DNA of 10,141 bases, from NCBI GenBank assembly GCA_021850555.1, contig JAJZLX010000182.1:1-10141 (forward strand), written 5' to 3'. The DNA comes from Pseudomonadota bacterium (GTDB taxonomy: Bacteria; Pseudomonadota; Gammaproteobacteria; Steroidobacterales; Steroidobacteraceae). Numbering within the stretch: position 1 is the stretch's first letter; every line of letters starts with the position of its first letter. Under the pieces are notes generated by a model, which ran no database searches, was not told where the DNA came from, and was given only the letters and a program-made list of their open reading frames with translations. Shown here in pieces: positions 1 to 6,411 of the stretch. A program made the translations under genes and the position numbers.

Positions 1-70
1 CGGTCAAAGCCTGGTTCGCACGTCATCGGCGCTTCCATCCTCACTTCGCTCCAACCAGTGCGTCCTGTCT

Positions 71-74
71 CAAC
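71..74. repeat. IS3 target-site duplication, left copy (CAAC)
   Basis: CAAC here is repeated at 1444-1447, immediately outside the two inverted repeats. In the interrupted gene these bases cover the end of a Leu codon and an Asn codon. Confidence 0.92.
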
Positions 75-99
75 TGATGTGGCCCCGGTTTCGTGGATA
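75..99 (+). repeat. IS3 left terminal inverted repeat
   Basis: Begins TGATGTGGCCCCGG and matches the reverse complement of 1419-1443 at 20 of 25 positions. It is preceded directly by the CAAC target duplication. Confidence 0.92.
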
Positions 100-128
100 T
101 CCGATACTTTGTATTCGAGGTGTCCGTC

Positions 129-449
129 ATGGCCAAGTCCAAGTACGCAAAGCGGTATCCGAAAGAATTTCGACGGCAGATGGTCGAGCTGCACCGAGCG
201 GGACGTACGCTCTCGGAGCTGTCGCGGGAATTCGGCCCGTCGCAGTGGGCGATCAGTCGCTGGGTCAAGCAGGCCGATCGGGATGAAGGGCGCGGCGACG
301 GCGGCCTGAGCACGGCCGAGCGAGAGGAGCTGGCGCGACTGCGCCGGGAGAACAAGCGGCTGCTGATCGAGAGAGAGATCCTCTCAAAAGCCGCGGCCTG
401 GTTTGCCCAGGAGACCGTCCCGAATTCGAAGCGGTCTTCGAATTCGTGA
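129..449 (+). CDS. IS3-family transposase OrfA (helix-turn-helix protein)
   Basis: 106-residue DNA-binding subunit that recognises the IS ends and forms the N-terminal part of the OrfAB transposase. The N-terminal two thirds (YPKEFRRQMVELHRAGRTLS, then LSREFGPSQWAISRWVKQ) is a helix-turn-helix typical of IS3-family OrfA. Residues from about 60 (TAEREELARLRRENKRLLIE) form a leucine-zipper-like helix ending in the conserved EREILSKAAAWFAQE. The ATG at 129 is chosen because GAGG at 117-120 lies 8 nt upstream. The longer GTG start at 93 would begin inside the terminal repeat. The stop TGA (447-449) overlaps the GTG that opens orfB, which lies in the -1 frame. Confidence 0.93.
   Translation: MAKSKYAKRYPKEFRRQMVELHRAGRTLSELSREFGPSQWAISRWVKQADRDEGRGDGGLSTAEREELARLRRENKRLLIEREILSKAAAWFAQETVPNSKRSSNS
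386..390 (+). promoter_or_regulatory. Candidate -1 ribosomal frameshift site (AAAAG) for OrfAB
   Basis: The orfA codons TCA AAA GCC contain A-AAA-G, so a Lys tRNA on AAA can slip back one base and pair again with AAA. The -1 frame is open from before this site through to orfB. It lies at the Ser-Lys-Ala-Ala-Ala part of orfA, the region where IS3-family elements usually shift. The run has only four A, shorter than the well-known A6G signal, so efficiency is uncertain. Confidence 0.55.
421..446 (+). promoter_or_regulatory. Perfect 11-bp hairpin at the orfA/orfB junction
   Basis: CGAATTCGAAG at 421-431 and CTTCGAATTCG at 436-446 are perfect reverse complements around the tetraloop CGGT. The 3' arm ends on the first base of the GTG that could start orfB. 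In the mRNA it lies about 30 nt after the AAAAG slip site. It could stall ribosomes, or limit separate initiation of OrfB; both roles are inferred. Confidence 0.6.
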
Positions 450-1345
450 AGGCGAACCAGGACACCCTGCCGGCGGGTGAAATGTGCCGGCTGCTCGAGG
501 TCTCCCCCAGTGGGTTCTACGCCTGGCAGGATCGCCCGCTCTCGCCTCACGCGCGCAGGGACGTGGAGCTCTCGGCGTTGGTGCGGGAAATTCATGAGCG
601 CTCGCATCGCACCTACGGAGCCCGTCGCATACACGTGGAGTTGCGCGAAGAGTACCGGATACGAGTGGCGCGAAAGCGCGTAGCGCGATTGATGCGTCAA
701 GCCGGTTTGAAGGGCGTGCAGAAGCGTCGCTTCTGGTGCACGACGCGCAGCGGCATCCGTGAGCGCTGGGCGCCCGACCTGGTGGAGCGGCACTTCACCG
801 CGGATCAGCCGAACGCGTTGTGGGTCGCGGACGTGACGTACGTGCCAACCGACGAGGGGTTTCTCTACCTCGCCATCGCACTCGATGTGTTCTCGCGACT
901 GGTGGTCGGGTGGGCCATGGACGGGCGCTTGGGAAGTCAACTCGTGCTGGCATCCCTGGACATGGCATACGCGCAACGGACTCCGCGCAAGGTGATCCAT
1001 CATTCCGATCACGGGAGCGAGTACACCGCTGTCGCCTTCGGAACGCGCTGCACGAAGCTCGGCGTGCGCCCCTCCATGGGGAGCGTGGGTGACTGCTTCG
1101 ACAATGCCATGGCGGAAAGCTTTTTCGCGACCCTTGAATGCGAGGTGTTGGCTAGAAATCACTTTCGGACCCGCGAGGAAGCGCGGACGGCGATTTTCTG
1201 TTGGATCAATTCGTGGTATAATCCAACACGTAGGCATTCGTCGATCGGTTACGTCTCTCCGCAGGAGTTCGAACGGCGTGCCACTCGAAATGCGCATCGT
1301 CCTGATGTGCTTCTGCCGCATCCGCGGCAGACTCCCCTGCGGTGA
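446..1345 (+). CDS. IS3-family transposase OrfB (DDE catalytic domain)
   Basis: Catalytic part of the IS3 transposase, normally made as an OrfAB fusion by -1 frameshifting. Counting from the GTG at 446 it has 299 residues. The N-terminal helix-turn-helix segment reads MCRLLEVSPSGFYAWQDRP, followed by the HTH-like region IHERSHRTYGARRIHVELR. The integrase core follows: WVADVTYVP with Asp129, IHHSDHGSEY with Asp188 and NAMAESFFATLE with Glu224. Asp188 and Glu224 are separated by 35 residues, the DD(35)E spacing of the family. It ends with the usual YNPTRRHSSIGYVSPQEFE. No ribosome-binding site precedes the GTG and its first base is in a hairpin arm, which supports production by frameshift. The frame looks intact. 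Confidence 0.93.
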   Translation: MKANQDTLPAGEMCRLLEVSPSGFYAWQDRPLSPHARRDVELSALVREIHERSHRTYGARRIHVELREEYRIRVARKRVARLMRQAGLKGVQKRRFWCTTRSGIRERWAPDLVERHFTADQPNALWVADVTYVPTDEGFLYLAIALDVFSRLVVGWAMDGRLGSQLVLASLDMAYAQRTPRKVIHHSDHGSEYTAVAFGTRCTKLGVRPSMGSVGDCFDNAMAESFFATLECEVLARNHFRTREEARTAIFCWINSWYNPTRRHSSIGYVSPQEFERRATRNAHRPDVLLPHPRQTPLR

Positions 1346-1418
1346 AGACCAGGGAGGTTCATAGAGATCGGAAATGAAGAGGAGGAGAATCATAGCCCAG
1401 AGACCACAAACTCAAATC

Positions 1419-1443
1419 TGTCCACCAAACCGGGTCCACCCCA
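1419..1443 (-). repeat. IS3 right terminal inverted repeat
   Basis: Read on the minus strand it begins TGGGGTGGACCCGG. It is followed on the plus strand by CAAC at 1444-1447, the second copy of the target duplication. Confidence 0.92.
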
Positions 1444-1447
1444 CAAC
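1444..1447. repeat. IS3 target-site duplication, right copy (CAAC)
   Basis: Second copy of the CAAC duplication, directly after the right inverted repeat. The IS630 transposase frame resumes here with Asn-Gln-Val-Glu. Confidence 0.92.
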
Positions 1448-1673
1448 CAGGTCGAGCGCTGGTTTGCAGCGCTCACGGAACGACAGATCCGCCGCGGCAT
1501 TCATCGCAGCAGCGCCAAGTTCGAGCAGGCCATCCGCGCATAATTGGACATCAACAATCGCAATCCCGCGCCCTTCGTGTGGACCGAAATCGCGGATGAA
1601 ATCCTCGATAGCATCAAGCGCTTCTGTGTGCGAACTTCTAATTCAGGACACCATTACGGGGCCGGTACCGCTC

Positions 1674-1895
1674 ATGAACGCACCAGAAGTATCGCGTATT
1701 GCGAGTAGTGATCTGACAGTGCAACGACTTTTAGAAGATTATGTTGCTCTCAACCGACCAGTTGTCGTCACTGGCGCTCTTGGGCCATGGGATATTGACG
1801 AAAGGTGGACGCCTACGAGTATTGATCGGCTGCTTGGTGACTGTCGAGTCCATGTATATAACAACTATTTTGACTTGCAGTCCATCGTTACTCTA
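1674..1895 (+). pseudogene. Cupin-like (JmjC-type) protein, N-terminal fragment
   Basis: Only the first 74 codons remain. The translation includes SSDLTVQRLLEDYVALNRPV, then VVTGALGPWDIDERWTP and RVHVYNNYFDLQSIVTL. The pattern RPVV-hydrophobic-TGAL-x2-W followed by x-RWT is typical of the start of cupin_8/JmjC-like proteins, possible 2-oxoglutarate/Fe(II) oxygenases. The iron-binding His/Asp residues, which lie further on in the family, are lost, so the fragment cannot be active. The ATG at 1674 follows the end of the IS630 copy-1 match; the nearest purine-rich stretch (GGGG, 1658-1661) is rather far upstream. GC content over 1681-1860 is about 49 percent by hand count, clearly below the neighbouring DNA. 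The reading frame stops being cupin-like exactly at the TA where the next insertion sequence begins. Confidence 0.65.
1894..1895. repeat. TA dinucleotide at the left edge of IS630 copy 2
   Basis: IS630-family elements insert at TA and duplicate it. TA here and at 3005-3006 border the inverted repeats exactly. Because the sequences outside belong to two different genes, a shared origin of the two TA copies is not proven. Confidence 0.75.
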
Positions 1896-1923
1896 CTGAT
1901 GGTCGCAGAAATAAGGCAATATT
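1896..1923 (+). repeat. IS630 copy 2 inverted repeat, transposase-3' side
   Basis: Begins CTGATGGTCGCAGAAATAAG and pairs with 2977-3004 at 23 of 28 positions. Its inner base is part of the transposase stop codon (1923-1925). The 9-mer AATAAGGCA occurs at 1910-1918 and again at 1934-1942. Confidence 0.9.
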
Positions 1924-2947
1924 CAGCGCAAAAAATAAGGCAGCTCGGATTGCAGCACGCAGCCACGCAGGGTGGGTTGCGAACCGCCGGTCTTGCGCAA
2001 GCTGCTGAGCAGTGCGCGCCCGAGGTCATAGATATCCTCGGGCCGGCCATTGGCCAAAGGAAGCTTGGCGGCATGCCAGGCGGCTTCGACGGGGTTGAGT
2101 TAGGGAGCGTAGGCGGGCAGGTACTCCAGGTGAAGTCGCGGATATTTGCGCAACAGAACGCTCAGGGACTTGCGGTCGTGGATCGAGGCGTTGTCCCACA
2201 CGACGATCACGTGACCGCGCAGATGTCGGAACAGGTACCACAGGAAATCGTAGACCTCCTCCTGAGAGATGTTGTTGGCATGCATACGAAAGTACAGGCC
2301 GAGACGACGTCGCTCCGGGCTCACCGACAATCCGCCGATCACCGAGATCCGATCGCGACGGTAGTAGTGGCGAACAATGGGTGTCTGCCCGACAGGCGCT
2401 CAGGTGCGCCGTACGGGCGGAATCATCATGAAGCCGGATTCGTCGGCAAAGACGAGATGGGCACCCAACCGCGTAGCGTTTTTTTTACCTGCGGCCACCG
2501 CTTGCGTTTCCATTCCTCGATCTTCTGCTCGTCGCACCCGAGCGCACGGCGCTCAGGTTTCTGGCAACTGAAGCCCAGGTCATGTAGTAGGCGGGCGACA
2601 TGACCGCGATGGAACCGAACTCCGCAGTGCTCCTCGATGAGGCTTCCCACACGCCGGGTCGTCCACAGCTCGGTGCTGAAGCCGTTGGCCATCGCTCCCT
2701 TGAGCAGCAACTTGACGATCTTGCGACGCTGTCGATCCGTCAACGTGGCCGGTCGACCGGGGGAGAACTGTACCTTCAGCGCCTGCTCCCCGCCGCTCTC
2801 ACGGGCCTCTCGCCAACGCATCACCGAGCTCGGTGCGACCTCGAGAATGCGCCCGACCTCGTTGAGCGAAAATCCCTCCCCGAGCAAGCGCAAAGCTTGA
2901 TGACGGCGCGCTTCGATGACCTCAGCAGGACCCCTGGGTCGTGGCAT
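1923..2947 (-). pseudogene. IS630-family transposase with A8 frameshift site and two in-frame stops
   Basis: DDE transposase on the minus strand. The ATG at 2947 is supported by GGGGAG (2960-2955) 7 nt upstream. The N-terminus (EARRHQALRLLGEGFSLNEV, then GRILEVAPSSVMRWRE) is a helix-turn-helix domain, followed by SPGRPATLTDRQ. At an eight-base A run (complement of 2479-2486) the frame must shift by -1 to continue into the catalytic core. After the shift come ATRLGAHLVFADESGF (Asp at 2444-2442), VIVVWDNASIH (Asp at 2195-2193) and LNPVEAAWHAAK (Glu at 2087-2085), with 35 codons between the last two. TGA at 2402-2400 replaces the usual Trp in RRT-Trp-AP, and TAA at 2102-2100 replaces the usual Glu in YAPELNP. 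The catalytic residues themselves remain. The A run may be an original programmed frameshift rather than damage; the two nonsense codons are real lesions. Confidence 0.88.
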
Positions 2948-2976
2948 GGGCGTGCTCCCCTTGCGGAACTACGACC

Positions 2977-3004
2977 ATTATTGCATTATTTCTGCGACGG
3001 TCAA
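2977..3004 (-). repeat. IS630 copy 2 inverted repeat, transposase-5' side
   Basis: Read on the minus strand it begins TTGACCGTCGCAGAAATAAT. It is followed outward by TA at 3005-3006 and also contains a promoter-like pair of boxes for the transposase. Confidence 0.9.
2977..3004 (-). promoter_or_regulatory. Probable sigma70-type promoter of the IS630 transposase within the inverted repeat
   Basis: On the minus strand TTGACC (3004-2999) and AATAAT (2982-2977) are separated by 16 bp. They match the -35 and -10 consensus at 5 of 6 positions each. Transcription would start shortly upstream of the transposase ATG at 2947. The overlap with the terminal repeat means transposase binding could repress its own promoter, a common arrangement in insertion sequences; that last point is inference. 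Confidence 0.6.
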
Positions 3005-3938
3005 TAGCGAGGTTGGCCTGTCATACTCTTCGCCATTCAGCGGTAATAATCTTGTGACATCCGTTCAAGTGCCGGGACGACCGTCCAAGTTGAACGTCAA
3101 GTGGATTCCCATTGGTCCGGACTATCCTCGGACCTCCGGCATCGCTCTCGTGGCTGGACGGTTGCTTTCCCCATTGCGCGGTGATGACAGGCTCACGAGC
3201 ACGAGTCGGAAGGGGGTCGTTAACGTGCTGGTTAACGTCGCTGGCGCCAAAACGATGGGTTTCACGCCGCAAGACGCAGTCCGTAAGACCAGCAGTGTTG
3301 ACGGTCACATCCGGCGCATCGTGGGCGTGCTCGCTGATACCAAGACGGAGGGCGCGCAGTCGCCGGTGGCTCCGACCATTTACGCGTGGAATCCAAGCTT
3401 CCCAATGAATATCGCAGTGCACCTGCGTCCGGGACACATTCCGCAAGCCTTGGCATTCATCGACCGGACCTGGCATGCCTTCGTACCTACGGTCGCGATC
3501 CACCGCTCGTTCCTCAGCGCACGTTTCGCGCAGCTTTACCGCTCGGATGAGCGACAGGGTGCAGTGTTCGTTGTGTTCGTCGTCATTGCACTTTTCATCG
3601 CCTGTCTGGGGCTTTATGGCCTGGTGGTGTTCACAGCCGAGCGCCGCACGAAGGAGGTCGCGGTTCGCAAGATCTCCGGTGCGCGCACGCTCGACATCAT
3701 GAATATCATGCTGTGGCGGATATCGGTGCCGGTATTGCTCGCCGACGCAATTGTCTGGCCTCTGACCTACTACTATCTGCGCCGGTGGCTCGAGGGCTTT
3801 GCGGATCACATCTGGCTCAACCCCGCGTATTTCCTGACCGGGGGCGCCATTGCGCTGTTGATCGCCTGGGCGACGGTCTTTCTCCATACGCTGCGCCTGG
3901 CTCATACCCCTCCCATCAACCCACTGCGGCACGAATAA
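3005..3938 (+). pseudogene. MacB/FtsX-type ABC transporter permease, C-terminal fragment (5' end lost)
   Basis: The 310 remaining codons correspond to about residues 514-822 of the intact permease immediately downstream, with roughly two thirds identical residues by eye and almost no gaps. The fragment starts inside the second periplasmic domain (SYSSPFSGNN, VQVPGRPSKLN, GPDYPRTSGIALVAGR). It keeps the last three membrane segments (AVFVVFVVIALFIACLGLYG; ISVPVLLADAIVWPLTYYYL; FLTGGAIALLIAWATVF) and the cytoplasmic motif AERRTKEVAVRKISGAR of the FtsX-like domain. About 510 N-terminal residues are missing, at the TA border of IS630 copy 2. The frame is open leftwards into the insertion sequence to an ATG at 2916, so a hybrid protein is possible but is not expected to work as a transporter. 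The stop lies 4 nt before the next gene, showing that the two permeases were one operon. Confidence 0.88.
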
Positions 3939-3942
3939 GGCA

Positions 3943-6411
3943 ATGTTCCGGCATTACCTAAAACTTGCCGTGGGGACTCTCGCCAGCCACAAGCTCTACA
4001 GTGTCATCAACATCCTCGGACTCTCGGTGGCGCTCACCTGCGTCGTTTTCGTCATCCTGTTCGTTCGCCGCGAACTGTCCTACGACGAATGGATCCCAGG
4101 GAGTCAGGATCTTTACGCCGTGGAAGTGACCATGCGGATGCCGGATGCGCCTCCGGTGAACATCGGCGCCGTCCCGTATCCCATGGGCGGCGCCATGCGA
4201 AGCCAGATCCCCGGAGTGACCGGCGTGACCCGCCTTCTGCAGAAGACTCTGACTCTGACCCGAGGCGATCGGCAATTCCTGGCAAAGAGCGTGGATTTCG
4301 TCAACGGGAACTTTTTCAGCATCATTCGCCTGCCGTTTGTCGAGGGCGAACCCGATTCCGCCTTGAGCCAACCTGAGTCCGTCGTGCTGTCCGAAGCCGC
4401 GGCCCGTAGCTATTTCGGCGACGCGGATCCGATGGGTCGCACGCTGATCACGAACATCGGGAGTTGCCGGAAGCACGGCGCCACCTGTCAGGGCCAGACC
4501 GTATCGCTTCGCGTGACCGGCGTCGTGCGTGACCTGCCTCAAAACTCGCAGTTGTCCGGGACTGTGTTCATTCCCATGGGTTCGTTGGCCGACCCTATGT
4601 CCGCGCAAGAAAGGCAGAACTGGTTCGCCGACAATTTGTTCACTTACGTGACCCTGGCGCCGGGCGTCAAGCCAGCCACCGTGTTGGCGGCGATGCCACC
4701 GGTCTTGGATCGAGACGCTGCGGGGCTGCTGCAGCAAGCGGGTATTCAATGGCGGGGCAGCCGGCTTTATAGGATTCATCTCACTCCCTTCACGCGGGTT
4801 CACCTTAGTGCCTCGCGATGGATCGCTAATATGACGCCTCCGGGGAGCTGGAATACGCTCTATGGTGTGATCGTCATTGGCATTCTGGTCTTGCTGGTGG
4901 CGTGCTTCAACTTCACGAACCTGGCGACCGCGCGCGCGGCGCTGCGCAAACGCGAGATCGGGCTGCGGAAGACCCTGGGCGCCACCCGGGGACAGCTGAC
5001 CGTCCAATTCCTGACCGAGGCCGTCTTCCTGGCGTTCGTTTCGTTGCTCTGCGCAGTCGCGGCAGCAGATGTGCTCCTGCCGGTGTTCAACAGCTTTCTG
5101 CATCAGTCGCTCGCGCTCAATTATGGGAAGGATTGGAGACTCGACCTGATGCTCGTCGGCGTCGCGACGGCAGCGGGGCTGATCAGCGGCATTTATCCGG
5201 CGGTCTTTCTGTCCCGACTTCGGCCGGTCTCCACGCTGCAGACGAAGAGCGGTCACTCCCGGACATCGATCGGATTGCGCGACGCGCTAGTGCTGATGCA
5301 ATTCGCGATTTCCATTGGATTGGGTATCGCCACCATGGTCGTATTTCGCCAGGTGGATTTCGCGCGCAACCTAAATCTCGGGTTCGATCGTAAAGATATC
5401 CTCGTCATCGCCAACAGCACCCTCATGGGGACCAGGCAGGAGGCGTTCGCTGCAGCGCTACGCGCGAATCCGGGCATCCAAAGCGTCGCCTTATCCGAGT
5501 ATCTTCCGTTTGGGAGCGGCCTCAATCAGGGAACTGTACAGGTTCCCGGGCACCCGTCCCAGTTGACCCTTAATTGGATGTCCAGCGGTCCAGATTATCC
5601 GCACACCTATGGAATTCGGCTTGTGGCGGGGCGCTTCCTGTCCGCGTCTCGCGGCACCGATCGGTTCACGGGCACAGACGCGAAATCCATCCCCAACTTG
5701 CTGGTGAACGCGGCCGGGGCGCGAGCACTCGGTTTCACTCCGCGGAATGCAGTCGGCCAGACCATCCTCTTCGGTGGTACTCATGCTCACATTGTAGGAG
5801 TGCTTGCGAACGCCAAAGTTGACGGCGCGCGAGAACCGGTCGCGCCGACCGTCTACATCTTTGACCCGAACCGCCCCATGGACATATCGGTACGTCTAAG
5901 GCCGGGAGACATGTCGCAGACCCTATCGTTCATCGATCGGACCTGGCACGCGTTCGAGCCGACCGTGGCCATCCAGCGCAGCTTCCTTGACGCAAGCTTC
6001 GAGAGGCTCTACCGATCCGATGAGCGCAACGGTACGGTGTTCGGCGTTTTCGTCTTGGTTGCGATTTTCATCGCTTGTCTTGGGCTCTACGGCCTTGTTG
6101 TGTTTACCGCCGAACGGCGCACCAAGGAGGTTGCGCTCCGGAAGATCTCGGGCGCCCGCACGCTCGAGATTCTGAAGAGCATGTTGTGGCGGATCTCGCT
6201 GCCAGTAATGCTCGCCAACGCAATTGCCTGGCCGGTGACGTACTACTATCTGCAGGACTGGCTGCAGGGCTTCGCCAATCACATTTCGCTCAATCCGGGC
6301 TATTTCCTGACAGCCGGCACGGTTGCACTGCTGATTGCCTGGGCGACTGTCTTTGTTCATACGCTTCGCCTCGCGCACACGAGTCCCATTCACGCGCTGC
6401 GCTATGAGTAG
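3943..6411 (+). CDS. MacB/FtsX-type ABC transporter permease, 822 aa
   Basis: Inner-membrane permease of the MacB/FtsX superfamily; such proteins work with a cytoplasmic ATPase to move peptides, lipids or toxic compounds outward, often together with an adaptor and an outer-membrane channel. Two repeated modules are visible. Residues 19-41 are the first membrane segment, then comes a MacB-type periplasmic domain (with SVDFVNGNFFSIIRLPFVEG and VVLSEAAARSYFGDADPMGR). Membrane segments follow at about 307-326, 356-382 and 402-425, with RKREIGLRKTLGATRGQL between the first two of these. The second module has segments at about 449-469, a second periplasmic domain, and segments at about 698-720, 750-770 and 788-810, with AERRTKEVALRKISGARTLE in the cytoplasmic loop. 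Eight segments and about 800 residues fit the double-module subfamily. The ATG at 3943 gives a standard N-terminus (FRHYLKLAVGTLASHK); AAGG at 3937-3940 is very close, so translation is probably coupled to the gene before. The substrate is unknown, and no ATPase is in the window. Confidence 0.93.
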   Translation: MFRHYLKLAVGTLASHKLYSVINILGLSVALTCVVFVILFVRRELSYDEWIPGSQDLYAVEVTMRMPDAPPVNIGAVPYPMGGAMRSQIPGVTGVTRLLQKTLTLTRGDRQFLAKSVDFVNGNFFSIIRLPFVEGEPDSALSQPESVVLSEAAARSYFGDADPMGRTLITNIGSCRKHGATCQGQTVSLRVTGVVRDLPQNSQLSGTVFIPMGSLADPMSAQERQNWFADNLFTYVTLAPGVKPATVLAAMPPVLDRDAAGLLQQAGIQWRGSRLYRIHLTPFTRVHLSASRWIANMTPPGSWNTLYGVIVIGILVLLVACFNFTNLATARAALRKREIGLRKTLGATRGQLTVQFLTEAVFLAFVSLLCAVAAADVLLPVFNSFLHQSLALNYGKDWRLDLMLVGVATAAGLISGIYPAVFLSRLRPVSTLQTKSGHSRTSIGLRDALVLMQFAISIGLGIATMVVFRQVDFARNLNLGFDRKDILVIANSTLMGTRQEAFAAALRANPGIQSVALSEYLPFGSGLNQGTVQVPGHPSQLTLNWMSSGPDYPHTYGIRLVAGRFLSASRGTDRFTGTDAKSIPNLLVNAAGARALGFTPRNAVGQTILFGGTHAHIVGVLANAKVDGAREPVAPTVYIFDPNRPMDISVRLRPGDMSQTLSFIDRTWHAFEPTVAIQRSFLDASFERLYRSDERNGTVFGVFVLVAIFIACLGLYGLVVFTAERRTKEVALRKISGARTLEILKSMLWRISLPVMLANAIAWPVTYYYLQDWLQGFANHISLNPGYFLTAGTVALLIAWATVFVHTLRLAHTSPIHALRYE

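Larger units (their letters stand above)
75..1443 (+). mobile_element. Complete IS3-family insertion sequence (1369 bp) with 4-bp target duplication
   Basis: Both ends are visible. The left inverted repeat at 75-99 and the reverse complement of 1419-1443 match at 20 of 25 positions, and both begin with the TG typical of IS3-family ends. The element is flanked by a direct repeat CAAC (71-74 and 1444-1447). Removing the element plus one CAAC restores the reading frame of the interrupted IS630 transposase, which independently confirms the boundaries. Inside are orfA and orfB in the usual -1 frame relation. The copy appears intact and possibly still active; no nonsense codon is visible in either frame. 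Confidence 0.95.
1..1651 (+). mobile_element. IS630-family element copy 1, right part, interrupted by an IS3 element
   Basis: This is the 3' part of an IS630-family element; its left end is outside the window. It is recognised from the transposase remnant in two pieces (1-74 and 1444 onward). Removing the IS3 element and one CAAC duplication rejoins the pieces in one reading frame. The right terminus is a tentative call near 1651. The coding match ends at a Ser-Gly-His motif there, and in many relatives the stop codon is formed by the TA target just after that point. Here the expected TA reads CA at 1652-1653, so the boundary is inferred. It differs in sequence from the IS630 element at 1896-3004. 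Confidence 0.7.
1..1651 (+). pseudogene. IS630-family transposase, C-terminal part, disrupted by IS3 insertion and a nonsense codon
   Basis: DDE transposase of the IS630/Tc1-mariner superfamily, broken. Codons 3-74 read VKAWFARHRRFHPHFAPTSA and then SCLN; after the insertion, 1445 onward reads NQVERWFAALTERQIRRG and continues to a conserved end containing NPAPFVWT and DEILDSIKRFC. The motif NQVE holds the family's third catalytic acidic residue (Glu, codon 1454-1456). The IS3 element sits just before it. There is also an in-frame TAA at 1541-1543, at a place where relatives usually have Tyr (IRA-Tyr-hydrophobic-Asp). A Cys replaces the usual Trp in SASW-LNQVE. The gene was therefore probably decaying independently of the IS3 hit. 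Family assignment rests on motif recognition by eye; the 5' part is outside the window. Confidence 0.85.
1896..3004 (-). mobile_element. IS630-family element copy 2 (1109 bp), ends intact, transposase degraded
   Basis: The ends are defined by inverted repeats 1896-1923 and 2977-3004, which match at 23 of 28 positions and are each bordered by TA. A single transposase gene fills the element on the minus strand. It has an A-run frameshift position plus two nonsense codons, so this copy probably cannot move by itself unless helped by a relative. It separates a cupin-gene fragment from a permease-gene fragment. Confidence 0.92.

Noticed and set aside
41..1393. 450-aa open frame on the minus strand opposite the IS3 element
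   Set aside because: It is antisense to orfA/orfB, rich in Arg/Pro/His with no recognisable motif, and covers both inverted repeats. It is a typical shadow of GC-rich codon bias.
2479..2486. T8 run on the plus strand as a terminator
   Set aside because: There is no GC-rich hairpin in front of it, and it is the complement of the transposase slippery A run.
1374..2603. 409-aa plus-strand frame
   Set aside because: It stitches together the IS3 tail, the wrong frame of IS630 copy 1, the real cupin stub and the antisense of IS630 copy 2. Only the part 1674-1895 resembles a protein family.
3021..5256. Long minus-strand frames (3021-3932 and 3958-5256) opposite the permeases
   Set aside because: They have no family motifs and their composition is that of antisense frames. 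The plus strand is clearly coding, with membrane segments and paralogy.
6335..6403. Earlier start for the outer-membrane lipoprotein
   Set aside because: It would add 23 residues before the signal peptide and overlap the permease by 77 bp. The ATG at 6404 places the lipobox at Cys27.
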